Part shown: positions 26,476 through 36,523 of the stretch, in pieces
How positions within the stretch are numbered: the stretch's first letter is position 1
Layout: each line of letters opens with the position of its first letter
NCBI RefSeq assembly: GCF_000380245.2
Contig: NZ_HG428741.1
Coordinates: 632,226 to 696,225 of the forward strand
From: Bacillus massiliigorillae
GTDB taxonomy: Bacteria > Bacillota > Bacilli > Bacillales > DSM-1321
Direction of reading: 5' to 3'
DNA: 64,000 nucleotides
Notes under the pieces: model-generated
The model's input: the letters and a program-made list of their open reading frames with translations, nothing else
Told to the model about the DNA's origin: nothing
Database searches by the model: none
Translations under genes and position numbers: made by a program

Positions 26476-26991
26476 ATGCCAGAGATTATATTTAGACAAC
26501 CAACAATAGATGATGCTCAAGCGATAGTTGATTTTTATAATATTGTCGGTGGTGAAACAACCTTTTTAAGTTTTGAACAAGATGAATATCCATTAAATGT
26601 TGAGGATCAAGTGCAATCTATTAAGGCAGTAGCTGAACAAAAAAACAGCGTAATGATTCTTGCCTTTGAGAATGACGAAATAGTTGGCATTGGTACAATC
26701 AATTCTAGTAATAAGATTAAATCTCGCCATTCAGGTGAATTAGGTATAGTAGTGAAGAAAATGTATCATGGAAAAGGAATAGGGAGTCAAATTATTCAGC
26801 AATTGATTGAGTGGGCTAAATCTAATGGAATTACGACAAGAATTCAATTAGATACGAGATGTGATAACATAGGAGCAGTAGAGCTTTACAAGAAATTTGG
26901 TTTTGAAATCGAAGGATGCTTGAAAAATTCTACGTTATTAAATGGAGAATACTATGATTTATATGTGATGGGTTTACTGTTAGATAAATAA
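26476..26991 (+). CDS. GNAT-family N-acetyltransferase
   Basis: 171 residues. RQPTIDDAQAIVDFYN at the start, ELGIVVKKMYHGKGIGSQI (motif A with GKGIG) and DNIGAVELYKKFGFEIEG (motif B) mark a Rim-like/YnaD-like acetyltransferase. It is unlike the tandem pair upstream. The acceptor cannot be predicted. Ribosome binding site TGGAGTG 7 bases before ATG. Confidence 0.85.
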   Translation: MPEIIFRQPTIDDAQAIVDFYNIVGGETTFLSFEQDEYPLNVEDQVQSIKAVAEQKNSVMILAFENDEIVGIGTINSSNKIKSRHSGELGIVVKKMYHGKGIGSQIIQQLIEWAKSNGITTRIQLDTRCDNIGAVELYKKFGFEIEGCLKNSTLLNGEYYDLYVMGLLLDK

Positions 26992-27054
26992 CGGGACTTT
27001 GATGTTAGCCTTCTGATAAAATATAAGAATCAAGTTTAAAAAATGGTGATGGTT

Positions 27055-28317
27055 ATGAGTAATATGTATCCTGTGAACGGTAGAGTCATTCTGCATGTTG
27101 ATATGAATAGTTTTTATGCTTCTGTTGAAATGGCATATAATCCTCGCTTAAAAGGTAAGCCGTTAGCGATTGCGGGGAATCCTGAAGAGAGGAGAGGCAT
27201 TATTGTCACATGTAGCTACGAGGCTAGAAAGTTCGGTGTTCGAACAACGATGTCTCTTTGGGAAGCAAAGAAACTATGTCCAAATCTTCTTGTAATGAAA
27301 CCAGATTTTGATAAATATCGGACGATGTCGATTGCTATTTTTCAGTTGTTGAGAACATATACAGAATTGGTTGAGCCTGTTTCAATTGATGAAGGGTATT
27401 TAGATATTACGGAGTGTAGTCATTTAGGTTCACCCTTGGATATTGCCCATAGCATACAACAGCGTATTTATGAAACGATGGATATACCATGTAGTATAGG
27501 TATTGCTCCGAATAAATTTTTAGCAAAAACAGCTTCAGATATGAAGAAGCCGATGGGTATTACGATTTTACGTAAAAGAGATGTTCCTCATATACTTTGG
27601 CCAAAACAAACTGCTGAGATGCACGGTATTGGGCAAAAAACAGCAGAGAAATTACAGACAATCGGTGTTTATACAATTGGAGATTTAGCGAAAGCGAACG
27701 AGATTCAGTTGAAGGCGTTGCTCGGAATTAATGGTTTGCGGCTTAAAGAAAAAGCAAATGGTAATCATATATCCCCGGTTGATCCGGAATCAATCTATGA
27801 TTTTAAAAGTGTTGGAAACTCTACCACCTTACCGAAGGATATTACAAATCAGCGAGAATTGTTTGATGTTTTGCAGAAGTTATCAAACAAAGTTTCTGCA
27901 CGGCTAAAAACGAAAAAGTTACTCGGTACAAAAATAGGTGTAACCATTCGTTATCAAGATCGGAAAACAATTAATAGAAGTCAGACAGTCTTAAATCCTT
28001 TTGTAGAGAAAGAGGATATTTATCACAAAGCGAAAGAGTTATTTCAGAAGCATTGGAATGGTAACGCCGTACGTCTTCTTGGTGTAACGGCTTTTGATGT
28101 GATTGAAGAACAAGAGGCTGTGAAACAGTTGGACTTGTTTTCTTTTGAAAAAGATGCGAAGGAAGAACCTTTATTAAAAACAGTAGAAGCATTACAGCAG
28201 AAATTTGGGAAGAATATTATTCATAAAGCTGCTCAAGGTGCTGAAGTGAAGAAGAAATCAACATTCACAGAAACGAGTTTTAGTAAAGATGTTTTTGATG
28301 ATTTAATGAAAGAATGA
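27055..28317 (+). CDS. dinB: DNA polymerase IV (DinB, YqjH)
   Basis: Y-family translesion polymerase, 420 residues. Palm residues are visible: ILHVDMNSFYASVE (first catalytic Asp) and VEPVSIDEGYLD (second Asp-Glu pair). Helix-hairpin-helix follows in MHGIGQKTAEKLQ, then the little-finger domain (SVGNSTTLPKDI). The C-terminal QLDLF is a beta-clamp-binding motif. Two start candidates are in frame, 27043 and 27055; the second gives the usual MxxMYPxxGRVILHVDMN start and has a GGTGATGG sequence just before it. B. subtilis yqjH has the same neighbours. Confidence 0.94.
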   Translation: MSNMYPVNGRVILHVDMNSFYASVEMAYNPRLKGKPLAIAGNPEERRGIIVTCSYEARKFGVRTTMSLWEAKKLCPNLLVMKPDFDKYRTMSIAIFQLLRTYTELVEPVSIDEGYLDITECSHLGSPLDIAHSIQQRIYETMDIPCSIGIAPNKFLAKTASDMKKPMGITILRKRDVPHILWPKQTAEMHGIGQKTAEKLQTIGVYTIGDLAKANEIQLKALLGINGLRLKEKANGNHISPVDPESIYDFKSVGNSTTLPKDITNQRELFDVLQKLSNKVSARLKTKKLLGTKIGVTIRYQDRKTINRSQTVLNPFVEKEDIYHKAKELFQKHWNGNAVRLLGVTAFDVIEEQEAVKQLDLFSFEKDAKEEPLLKTVEALQQKFGKNIIHKAAQGAEVKKKSTFTETSFSKDVFDDLMKE

Positions 28318-28445
28318 TTTACTTTGGAAAATAGTATAGAATAGGAATGAAGTGGTTTAAGTTGAAGATAGCTTTAATCACTGGTACAGTAAGTAATGCT
28401 ATATATAATACTTATGAAGATTGACTACAGAAGGGACGTTACAAT

Positions 28446-29849
28446 ATGCAACAAATTGGTGTTATAGGTCTTGCTGTTATGGGTAAGAACTTAGCGTTTA
28501 ACATTGAAAGCAGAGGCTATTCTGTTTCAGTGTATAATCGTTCTCGTGAGAAAACAGATGAAATGATGAAAGAATCAGAAGGAAAGCAAGTTGTTCCTAC
28601 ATATACGCTTGAAGAGTTTGTAAATTCATTAGAAAAACCACGTAAAATTTTATTAATGGTTAAAGCTGGTGCTGCTACAGACGCAACAATTCAACAATTA
28701 AAGCCACTTCTTGATAAAGGCGACATCGTAATCGACGGAGGAAATACATTCTTCAAAGATACAGTTCGTCGTAATAAAGAATTAAGTGAAGCAGGCATCA
28801 ACTTTATCGGAACTGGTGTATCAGGTGGAGAAGAAGGTGCATTAAAAGGACCATCAATCATGCCTGGTGGACAAAAAGAAGCTTATGAGCTAGTTGCACC
28901 GATCTTTAAAGAAATTTCGGCTAAAGTAGATGGTGAAGCATGTACAACATATATTGGTCCAGATGGTGCGGGTCATTATGTGAAAATGGTTCATAATGGA
29001 ATTGAATATGGTGATATGCAATTAATTTCTGAATCATACTTCTTATTGAAGAATGTATTAGGTTTAAGTGCAGAAGAGCTTCACGAAGTGTTCTCAGAGT
29101 GGAATAAAGGTGAACTTGATAGCTACTTAATTGAAATCACAGCTGATATTTTCAAGAAGTACGATGACGAAACAGGTAAACCAATGGTTGATGTAATCCT
29201 AGACCGCGCTGGTCAAAAAGGAACTGGAAAATGGACAAGCCAAAGCTCACTTGACTTAGGTGTTCCACTTCCAATCATCACTGAATCTGTATTCGCTCGT
29301 TTCTTATCAGCAATTAAAGAAGAGCGTGTAGAAGCAAGTAAAGTTCTTTCTGGCCCAGAAACGAAAGAATATACTGGAGATAAGAAAGCACTAATTGAAG
29401 CAGTACGTAAAGCACTGTATATGAGTAAAATCTGTTCATATGCACAAGGATTTGCTCAAATGCGTGCAGCTTCAGAAGAATACAATTGGGATCTTCAATA
29501 CGGCGAAATCGCAATGATTTTCCGTGGTGGTTGTATTATCCGTGCTCGTTTCTTACAAAGCATTAAAGATGCGTATGATCGTAATCCAGCGCTTAAGAAC
29601 CTGCTATTAGATCCATATTTCAAAGACATCGTTGAAAACTACCAAAGTGCGCTACGTGAAGTAATTGCACTTGCTGTGACAAACGGTATTCCAGTACCAT
29701 GTTTCTCAGCTGCACTTTCATACTACGATAGCTATCGTTCTGAAAGATTACCTGCAAACCTTCTGCAAGCACAACGTGACTACTTTGGAGCTCACACATA
29801 TGAGCGTGTAGATAAAGAAGGAGTTTACCACACTGAGTGGTTAAAATAA
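28446..29849 (+). CDS. gndA: 6-phosphogluconate dehydrogenase, decarboxylating (YqjI/GndA)
   Basis: Oxidises 6-phosphogluconate to ribulose 5-phosphate with NADP reduction. 467 residues. Nucleotide-binding GVIGLAVMGKNLAFNI, NADP-type VYNRSREKT after the second strand, substrate-binding GTGVSGGEEGALKGPSIMPG, catalytic Lys in GAGHYVKMVHNGIEYGDMQL, and LDRAGQKGTGKW. It is the NADP class found at yqjI rather than the gntZ class. In B. subtilis zwf follows directly; here zwf is 15 kb away on the other side of the pyrimidine block. Confidence 0.95.
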   Translation: MQQIGVIGLAVMGKNLAFNIESRGYSVSVYNRSREKTDEMMKESEGKQVVPTYTLEEFVNSLEKPRKILLMVKAGAATDATIQQLKPLLDKGDIVIDGGNTFFKDTVRRNKELSEAGINFIGTGVSGGEEGALKGPSIMPGGQKEAYELVAPIFKEISAKVDGEACTTYIGPDGAGHYVKMVHNGIEYGDMQLISESYFLLKNVLGLSAEELHEVFSEWNKGELDSYLIEITADIFKKYDDETGKPMVDVILDRAGQKGTGKWTSQSSLDLGVPLPIITESVFARFLSAIKEERVEASKVLSGPETKEYTGDKKALIEAVRKALYMSKICSYAQGFAQMRAASEEYNWDLQYGEIAMIFRGGCIIRARFLQSIKDAYDRNPALKNLLLDPYFKDIVENYQSALREVIALAVTNGIPVPCFSAALSYYDSYRSERLPANLLQAQRDYFGAHTYERVDKEGVYHTEWLK

Positions 29850-29858
29850 TATAAGTTT

Positions 29859-29896
29859 AAAACACCTAAGACGATTCATTGTTTTAGGTGTTTTTT
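29859..29896 (+). terminator. gndA terminator
   Basis: AAAACACCTAA with TTAGGTGTTTT and six T in total. Confidence 0.88.
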
Positions 29897-30007
29897 GTCA
29901 TACAAAGAGCTTTGTTTTCATAATATTTTTTAGTACTCAATTCTAGTTTTATTAAATGCGGGTTAGGGAAAATGATTAAAAAGATATACCTTTTAGAGGA
30001 GATGTAT

Positions 30008-30178
30008 ATGGTGAAAATATTGTTGATTACAATAGCTATTATATATGTGGTATATGTTGCTACTGAAATAGGTGTAAGTTTGTTTATTAATAAGGGAAGA
30101 GAGAAAGAAAAGAAAGTAAAGAAAGAGTGGGCATTTCCTAAATGGTTTAAGCGTGTTAAAACACATAACGCATCTTAA
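30008..30178 (+). CDS. Small single-span membrane protein, unknown
   Basis: 56 residues: an N-terminal hydrophobic helix (VKILLITIAIIYVVYVATEI) and a very basic tail (REKEKKVKKEWAFPKWFKRVK), predicted to sit in the membrane with the tail in the cytoplasm. I place the start at the ATG at 30008, 6 bases after AGAGGAG; an ATG at 29972 would add 12 residues and has a weaker AGGG. No family recognised. It is followed at once by a terminator. Confidence 0.6.
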   Translation: MVKILLITIAIIYVVYVATEIGVSLFINKGREKEKKVKKEWAFPKWFKRVKTHNAS

Positions 30179-30197
30179 GTAAGAAATTTAAGTTTGA

Positions 30198-30230
30198 AAA
30201 GGATTCAGAATTTTTTGTTCTGAATCCTTT
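30198..30230 (+). terminator. Terminator after the small membrane protein
   Basis: AAAGGATTCAGAA with TTCTGAATCCTTT, 7-base T-rich loop. Confidence 0.8.
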
Positions 30231-30755
30231 GCTAATTTTTGCTTAGTTAGTATGGAGTGAAGGGGGAAATTTATGTAAACATAGTTCAGATAGACTAATT
30301 CCACACAAACAGTATAATGATTGTCTCGTTTTTGTTGAATATTTATTACAGATTGTCTAATGAAATAAAGATAATAAGGCTTTTATAATTGTTTTATTAT
30401 CATTTTTTATATGGGGGTGCTTTTTATAAAAATATTATTTTCTTTATTTTTACCATAGTTTACTTTTATAATTTTTTGCTATTACTTTAACTTAACTCTC
30501 CATGTCTTTACAATTTCCTTTTATCTTGAATCCTACACATTTTATTATATGAGACTCTTAGTCATAATTTATTGTATATAAATGTTACTTCACAAAAAAT
30601 CCAAAAGTTTAAGTCCTCCTTCTTCTTACAGTCTATTCCTTTATTACCAGAGTGTTTATTACGAACATAATTTCCATTTTAATATATTATTCATTCATTT
30701 TGTCGCATTACTATTGCTATTACATTTTTAAATTTTTGTAAGGAGGTTTTTAGTA
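30231..30755. other. Long leader region before the pyrimidine operon
   Basis: About 525 gene-free bases. The half nearest preT (about 30390-30730) is unusually rich in T and C on the coding strand, unlike the purine-rich leaders usual in Bacillus. CCTCCTT at 30615-30621 is an exact complement of the preT ribosome binding site AAGGAGG at 30740-30746. No promoter, riboswitch or PucR-type box could be identified with confidence. Confidence 0.5.
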
Positions 30756-32126
30756 ATGAGCGGATGTAATCAATCGAGTTTAGTTGAAGGTTTAATGAAG
30801 AACTTTCAGGAAGTGCAAGTAGGCTTAACGAAGCAGGAAGCACTTGAGGAATCAAATCGTTGTCTTTATTGTTACGATGCTCCTTGTATCAATGCATGTC
30901 CAACAAGTATAGATATTCCGTCCTTTATTAAGAAAATTGCATCAGGGAATGTAAAAGGGTCAGCTAAGACAATTATGCAAGCTAATCCGGTGGGAGCTAG
31001 CTGTTCACGGGTTTGTCCAACAGAGGAATTATGTGAAGGAGCTTGCGTGCTCAATCATTCAACTAAGCCAATTATGATTGGAAACTTGCAGCGTTATGCT
31101 ACAGATTGGGCTATTCAGAATGAACAAGTCTTGTTTGAACCAGGAAGTGAAAATGGGAAGTCAGTTGCAATCATTGGTGGTGGTCCAGCTGGCTTATCTG
31201 CAGCTAGAGAATTACGATTGCTAGGATATCAGGTTACGATATTTGAAGCGGAAGAAAAGGCTGGTGGATTGAATACATATGGAATTGTTTCCTTTAGGCT
31301 TCCGCAAGCAGTGTCTTATTGGGAAGTACAGCAAGTAGAGCAGTTAGGTGTCAAAATCCAATATAATACTAGAATTGGCCAAGATTTATCTGTAGAAGAT
31401 GTAATGAATAACTTTGACTTTATTCTTTTAGCTATAGGAATGTCTAAAGTTCCTAATATCGGTATTGCTGGAGAAGAGCTAGCTGGTGTTTACGATGCAA
31501 TTGATTTTGTAAAGGAGACAAAAGTTAAACCGATTACGGATCGATTTATGGGAAAGAAAGTGATGGTAATTGGTGCTGGTAATACAGCTATTGATGCGGC
31601 TACATGCTCGGTTCGTCTAGGTGCGGAAAATGTGAAAATATTATATAGACGCACGAAGGAAGAAATGACTGCTTATGATTTCGAGTATGAATTTGCGAAG
31701 CAAGATGGTGTTGAGTTCCGATGGCTAACAGCACCTGTGCGAATTGTTGGGGATGAGCAAGGCAATGTAACTGGAATTGAGTGTATCAAGATGAAATTAG
31801 ATTCAGCAGGAGATGATGGTAGAAGACGTCCTGTTCCTATTCAAGACTCGAAATTTATCATGGAAGCTGATGCGGTCATAAAAGCGATTGGTCAAACGAG
31901 ATATATAGAGCTCATTGAACAGTTCGAGCTACTGCATGATGGCGGTGTAATCAAAATTAATCAAGAAACGTATCAAACATCAAAAGCAAAGGTTTTCGCT
32001 TGTGGAGACGCGATTTTTGGTAAAGGGCAAGGAGAAGCAATGGTTGTTTCCGCTGCTCAGCAAGGGAAGGATAGTGCATATGCAATTCATAAGTTAGCTA
32101 CTAGTACAGAATTGGAAATGGCGTAA
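30756..32126 (+). CDS. preT: Dihydropyrimidine dehydrogenase NAD-binding subunit PreT
   Basis: 456 residues, the electron-input subunit that with PreA reduces uracil and thymine to the 5,6-dihydro forms. The N-terminal domain has two iron-sulfur motifs, CLYCYDAPCINACPTSIDIP and CSRVCPTEELCEGAC. Then come FAD-binding IIGGGPAGLSAARELRLLGY and NADPH/NAD-type VIGAGNTAIDAATCSVRLG, ending with CGDAIFGKGQGEAMVVSAAQQGK. ATG with AAGGAGG. It opens a five- or six-gene operon for pyrimidine catabolism. A glutamate-synthase small-subunit-like role is excluded by the adjacent preA. Confidence 0.93.
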   Translation: MSGCNQSSLVEGLMKNFQEVQVGLTKQEALEESNRCLYCYDAPCINACPTSIDIPSFIKKIASGNVKGSAKTIMQANPVGASCSRVCPTEELCEGACVLNHSTKPIMIGNLQRYATDWAIQNEQVLFEPGSENGKSVAIIGGGPAGLSAARELRLLGYQVTIFEAEEKAGGLNTYGIVSFRLPQAVSYWEVQQVEQLGVKIQYNTRIGQDLSVEDVMNNFDFILLAIGMSKVPNIGIAGEELAGVYDAIDFVKETKVKPITDRFMGKKVMVIGAGNTAIDAATCSVRLGAENVKILYRRTKEEMTAYDFEYEFAKQDGVEFRWLTAPVRIVGDEQGNVTGIECIKMKLDSAGDDGRRRPVPIQDSKFIMEADAVIKAIGQTRYIELIEQFELLHDGGVIKINQETYQTSKAKVFACGDAIFGKGQGEAMVVSAAQQGKDSAYAIHKLATSTELEMA

Positions 32127-32151
32127 TAAATTCCATTTAGGAGGGAATACA

Positions 32152-33435
32152 ATGGCGGATTTACGTATTAATTTGGCCGGAATTAAATCACCCAACCCTT
32201 TTTGGTTAGCTTCTGCACCTCCAACTAATTCGGGTTACCAAGTTCAAAGAGCATTTGAAGCAGGGTGGGGAGGAGCGGTTTGGAAAACGCTAGGTGAGCC
32301 AATTCTAAATGTTTCCTCAAGGTTTGCAGCGGTTAGTTTTAATGGGCAAAGGGTAGCTGGGTTTAACAATATTGAATTAATAACGGATCGTCCTTTAGAA
32401 GTGAATTTAAAGGAAATATACGAAACGAAAAAGCGTTTCCCGAATCATGCAATTATTGCATCGTTAATGGTTGAGCCTAAGCAAGACAAATGGCATGAAA
32501 TCGTAAAGCGTGTAGAAGATGTTGGTGTAGATGGCCTGGAATTGAATTTTGGTTGTCCACATGGTATGGCTGAACGCGGCATGGGATCTGCATCTGGTCA
32601 AGTACCATCTTTAGTAGAAAAACAAACATACTGGGTCAAAGAAGTCGCTAAAACACCAGTCATTGTCAAACTTACTCCTAACATTACAGATATAACGGTG
32701 ACAGCTGAGGCTGCTGCCAATGGTGGGGCGGATGCTATCAGTATGATTAATACAATTAACAGTTTGGCAGGAGTGGATATTGATACTTGGGATACTATTC
32801 CTCATGTTGGAGGGAAAGGTGCTCATGGTGGATATTGTGGTCCTGCGGTTAAACCTATTGCTCTTCATATGGTTGGAGATTGTGCAAGAAATCCAAGAAT
32901 CAATGTACCAATCTCAGGTATAGGTGGTATTGGAAATTGGCAGCATGCGGTCGAGTTTATGCTTATGGGAGCAACTGGAGTCCAAGTTTGTACTGCTGCA
33001 ATGCATCATGGATTTAGGATTGTAGAAGACATGATTGAAGGTTTAAATAATTATTTGGATGAAAAAGGAATAGCTTCTGTTCAAGAAATCGTTGGGAAAT
33101 CTGTTAGTAAGTACTCTGATTGGGGGAATTTAAATCTTAATTATAATATCGTAGCAAAAATAAACAATGATGTTTGTATTAACTGTAATAAATGTCATAT
33201 AGCTTGTGAAGATACTTCTCACCAGTGCATAGATATGCTTACTGATGATAGTGGCAATCCTATTCTGAAAGTAAGGGAAGAGGATTGCGTTGGTTGTAAT
33301 TTATGTTCTATTGTTTGTCCAGTGGACGGGGCAATTGATATGGTTGAGGTTGCTAATCAGTTACCTCCAATGACTTGGAATGAGCGTCAAGCTGCATTGG
33401 GTGCTGTCACTTGTGAATTGGAATTAAATAATTAA
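32152..33435 (+). CDS. preA: Dihydropyrimidine dehydrogenase catalytic subunit PreA
   Basis: 427 residues. An FMN-binding dihydroorotate dehydrogenase-type barrel comes first (NPFWLASAPPTNSGYQV, GLELNFGCPHGMAERGMGSA with the active-site Cys region near residues 125-145, PISGIGGIGNWQHAVEFMLM). Two ferredoxin-like 4Fe-4S motifs close the protein, CINCNKCHIACEDTSHQC and CVGCNLCSIVCPVDGAI. It is 25 bases after preT. It reduces uracil or thymine in the first step of the reductive pathway; the direction under cellular conditions is inferred from the downstream genes. Confidence 0.94.
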   Translation: MADLRINLAGIKSPNPFWLASAPPTNSGYQVQRAFEAGWGGAVWKTLGEPILNVSSRFAAVSFNGQRVAGFNNIELITDRPLEVNLKEIYETKKRFPNHAIIASLMVEPKQDKWHEIVKRVEDVGVDGLELNFGCPHGMAERGMGSASGQVPSLVEKQTYWVKEVAKTPVIVKLTPNITDITVTAEAAANGGADAISMINTINSLAGVDIDTWDTIPHVGGKGAHGGYCGPAVKPIALHMVGDCARNPRINVPISGIGGIGNWQHAVEFMLMGATGVQVCTAAMHHGFRIVEDMIEGLNNYLDEKGIASVQEIVGKSVSKYSDWGNLNLNYNIVAKINNDVCINCNKCHIACEDTSHQCIDMLTDDSGNPILKVREEDCVGCNLCSIVCPVDGAIDMVEVANQLPPMTWNERQAALGAVTCELELNN

Positions 33436-33462
33436 CTACTCAATTTAAAGAAGAGGTGGATT

Positions 33463-34884
33463 ATGATGAAAAAAATTATTAAGAACGGGACAATTGTGAC
33501 AGCAACAGATACGTATCGTGCAGATGTATGTATCGAAAATGGTGTAATAAGTGGAATTGGTATGAACCTATCTGAGGTAGATGCAGAAGTAGTTGATGCA
33601 ACAGGAAAATATGTATTTCCAGGGGGGATTGACCCACATACGCATTTAGATATGCCATTTGGAGGAACGGTTACAAGAGATGATTTTGAAACCGGTACAA
33701 AGGCAGCGGCATTTGGGGGAACGACAACAATTATTGATTTTTGTTTAACGAAAAAAGGAGAAAGTTTGAGTAGCTCTCTTGCAGAATGGCATAGGAAGTC
33801 AAAAGAAAAAGCAGTAATTGATTATGGCTTTCATCTCCAAATTGTAGAAATGAATGACAAAGTATTAAATGAGCTTCCTGAGATGGTTGAAAAAGAAGGC
33901 ATTACCTCTTTTAAAGTTTTTATGGCATATAAAAATCAGTTTCAAGCAGATGATGAAACGCTATTTCGAACACTTGTAGCGGCTAAAGAACTAAAAGCAC
34001 TTGTAATGGTTCATGCTGAAAATGGTGATGTTATTGATTATTTAGTTAAGAAAGCCATTAATGAGGGCAAAACCGAACCGATTTATCATGCTCTGACAAG
34101 ACCACCTGAGGTTGAAGGGGAAGCAACAGGAAGAGCAGCTACACTAACTGGACTTGCAGATTCACAGTTATACGTCGTTCATGTAAGTTGTGCCGAAGCA
34201 GCAAGAAAAATTGCAGAGGCTAGAAATAATGGAATTAATATTTGGGGTGAAACATGCCCGCAATATTTAGTTCTTGACCAGACCTACTTAGAAAAACCAA
34301 ACTTTGAAGGAGCAAAATATGTTTGGTCACCTCCGTTACGAGAAAAGTGGAATCAGGATATATTATGGAATGCTATAAAAACTGGTCAGCTCCAAACAAT
34401 TGGTTCGGATCAATGCTCATTTGATTTCGTAGGGCAAAAAGATTTAGGGAAAGATGATTTTTCGAAAATACCTAACGGAGGACCACTAATTGAGGATCGA
34501 GTTAGCATTTTATATTCAGAAGGTGTAGCGAAAGGAAGAATTTCTTTAAATCAATTTGTGGATATAACATCAACAGCAGCAGCTAAATTATTTGGATTAT
34601 ATCCGAAAAAAGGAACTATTGCAGTTGGAGCAGATGCAGATATTGTCATTTTTGATCCTACCATTGAAAGAACAATTTCTGTTAAGAATCATCACATGGC
34701 TGTAGACTATAATCCTTTTGAGGGATTACAAGTTACTGGAGAACCAGTTTCTGTGTTATCTCGTGGAGAATTTGTCATTCGAAATCATCAATTTGTTGGA
34801 AAGCCAGGTGTGGGTGAATTTGTAAAAAGGGCTAAATTCGGAGAACGAAAAGTCGATAAAGATGTTTCTGCCACACTTCATTGA
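33463..34884 (+). CDS. hydA: Dihydropyrimidinase (D-hydantoinase)
   Basis: Opens the ring of dihydrouracil or dihydrothymine to N-carbamoyl-beta-amino acids. 473 residues of the cyclic amidohydrolase family. Metal-binding GGIDPHTHLDMPF at the start, the Lys that becomes carboxylated in EGITSFKVFMAYK, His in MVHAENGD and VVHVSCAEAA, and Asp in TIGSDQCSF. All ligands are present, so the enzyme should be active. Two adjacent ATG codons follow AGAGGTGG. It lies 27 bases after preA in the same operon. Confidence 0.94.
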   Translation: MMKKIIKNGTIVTATDTYRADVCIENGVISGIGMNLSEVDAEVVDATGKYVFPGGIDPHTHLDMPFGGTVTRDDFETGTKAAAFGGTTTIIDFCLTKKGESLSSSLAEWHRKSKEKAVIDYGFHLQIVEMNDKVLNELPEMVEKEGITSFKVFMAYKNQFQADDETLFRTLVAAKELKALVMVHAENGDVIDYLVKKAINEGKTEPIYHALTRPPEVEGEATGRAATLTGLADSQLYVVHVSCAEAARKIAEARNNGINIWGETCPQYLVLDQTYLEKPNFEGAKYVWSPPLREKWNQDILWNAIKTGQLQTIGSDQCSFDFVGQKDLGKDDFSKIPNGGPLIEDRVSILYSEGVAKGRISLNQFVDITSTAAAKLFGLYPKKGTIAVGADADIVIFDPTIERTISVKNHHMAVDYNPFEGLQVTGEPVSVLSRGEFVIRNHQFVGKPGVGEFVKRAKFGERKVDKDVSATLH

Positions 34885-35030
34885 CAGGGAAGTTTGTAGA
34901 TAATTATTATTTTCAATTGTTTCGAAGGGAGAACAATGAACCGTGAAGCACCTCTTATGAAAAGGAGAGAGGGTAGTGAATAAGTGGAGTATCATTTGAT
35001 TGAATATTCAATAAATGAGGGGTGTTTTTT

Positions 35031-36503
35031 ATGAATAAAAATAATTATCTAAAGTCTCCTGATTTACTTCCTATTAAAGAGAATGAACGCAATATTGGTA
35101 CGTTTGGTTTTGCAGTGATTTGGGTTGGAATGGCTATTGTTCTAGCGGCCTTTGCTATTGGTGGTGGGGGTATTCAACATTTATCATTAGGAATGGTTAT
35201 CCTCGCAACTGTTATAGGATCGGTAGCAATAGGGATATTTATGAGTATTATAGGCGATATCGGAATTGAACATGGTCTTTCCTTTCCTGTTTATATGAGG
35301 GCGCCATTTGGGACAATAGGTACGCATATTCCATCGGTTGTTAGGGGGATTACAGCATCTTGTTGGTTCGGTATTAATACGTATTTCGGAGCTTCTGCAA
35401 TCAATGCTATTTTAAATTTATTATTTGATTTTGATAATTGGCTAGTATGCTTTTTATTATTTGCTGTTCTTCAGTTGGTTAATACATCATTGGGTATTAA
35501 ATCGATTGAGCGCTTTGCTGATTTAGCCGCACCGATTATTATTCTTATTGCATGTTGGATGTATGTCACATTAGCAGATCAAGCAACGGAACAAGGGAAA
35601 AATATATGGTCATGGGTGGAAAGTCCAACTACAGGAGGTGCTGCTTTTACAGCATTCATGGTCGTTGTAATGGCGAATATGGGATTCTGGGCTACATTAG
35701 CAGCGGATATGCCTTCCTTATCTAGATTCTTCAAAGCTCCTAAAAATGAAAGAAACTGGCTTAAACGAAATAAAACACAACTGGTAGGAAACTTAATTAT
35801 TATGCCTGTTTTTAATACCTTTATGATTGTGATAGGAGCAGTATCATATATAGCTGTTTCTAATGCGGATCCAATTGTTGCCTTACAAGGAGCCGCTAGT
35901 GGGTTTATTTTAGGAATTCTATTGCTGATGATTGTCTTAGCACAATGGTCAACGAATACATCTGCAAACGTTATTCCGGCAGCTACGATCTTTTCGAATG
36001 TTGGCGGACCGAAAGTGCCATTTTGGGTAGGGGTTGTTATTGCTGGTATTATTGGAACACTTGCTCAACCTTGGAGCTTGTTTGATATTCTGAACACCGT
36101 ATTACTTATTATCGGAGGAATTCTAACATCTATTGTTGGTATTCTTTTTGCAGATTACTATTTATTGAGAAAAAGACGAGTGAATGTACACGAACTTTAT
36201 GAACTAAATGGTCAGTATAAATATATGAGTGGTTTTAATATGGCCGGAATGATTGCTTGGGTTATCGGAGGCATTGTTGCTAATTTACTACCTGCGTATT
36301 CATCTATTGTTGGATTTGCTGTTGGAGCAATTCTATATTATGTGTTGGCGAAATATTGGTGGTTTAAAAGATACAAACAAGAAGAGATTGAGAATCCTAG
36401 TGATGAACAATATCTAGGTATTACAGTTGGGCGTGATTGGGTTATTGAAGTTGAGAGCGATATTGAAGTTAGTCAGAAGGAAGTAAATGAAAGCATAACC
36501 TGA
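35031..36503 (+). CDS. NCS1-family pyrimidine or hydantoin permease
   Basis: 490 residues with about twelve hydrophobic helices of the nucleobase:cation symporter-1 family. Family signatures include a conserved N-terminal loop before helix 1 (SPDLLPIKENERNIG), WFGINTYFGA in helix 3 and FWATLAADMPSLSRF in the middle. It probably imports uracil, thymine or dihydropyrimidines given its operon; allantoin or hydantoin are alternatives. I use the ATG at 35031, which has GAGGGGTG 6 bases upstream, rather than the GTG at 35022. The 146 bases before it hold no terminator. Confidence 0.88.
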   Translation: MNKNNYLKSPDLLPIKENERNIGTFGFAVIWVGMAIVLAAFAIGGGGIQHLSLGMVILATVIGSVAIGIFMSIIGDIGIEHGLSFPVYMRAPFGTIGTHIPSVVRGITASCWFGINTYFGASAINAILNLLFDFDNWLVCFLLFAVLQLVNTSLGIKSIERFADLAAPIIILIACWMYVTLADQATEQGKNIWSWVESPTTGGAAFTAFMVVVMANMGFWATLAADMPSLSRFFKAPKNERNWLKRNKTQLVGNLIIMPVFNTFMIVIGAVSYIAVSNADPIVALQGAASGFILGILLLMIVLAQWSTNTSANVIPAATIFSNVGGPKVPFWVGVVIAGIIGTLAQPWSLFDILNTVLLIIGGILTSIVGILFADYYLLRKRRVNVHELYELNGQYKYMSGFNMAGMIAWVIGGIVANLLPAYSSIVGFAVGAILYYVLAKYWWFKRYKQEEIENPSDEQYLGITVGRDWVIEVESDIEVSQKEVNESIT

Positions 36504-36523
36504 ATGAAAAGGGGAGGAGTCGA

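Noticed and set aside
28362..28424. 20-codon TTG-started frame before gndA
   Set aside because: Too short, no strong ribosome binding site and no recognisable family.
34936..34983. 15-codon frame (MNREAPLMKRREGSE) with a GAAGGGAG site before the permease gene
   Set aside because: Could be a leader peptide, but nothing else supports it.
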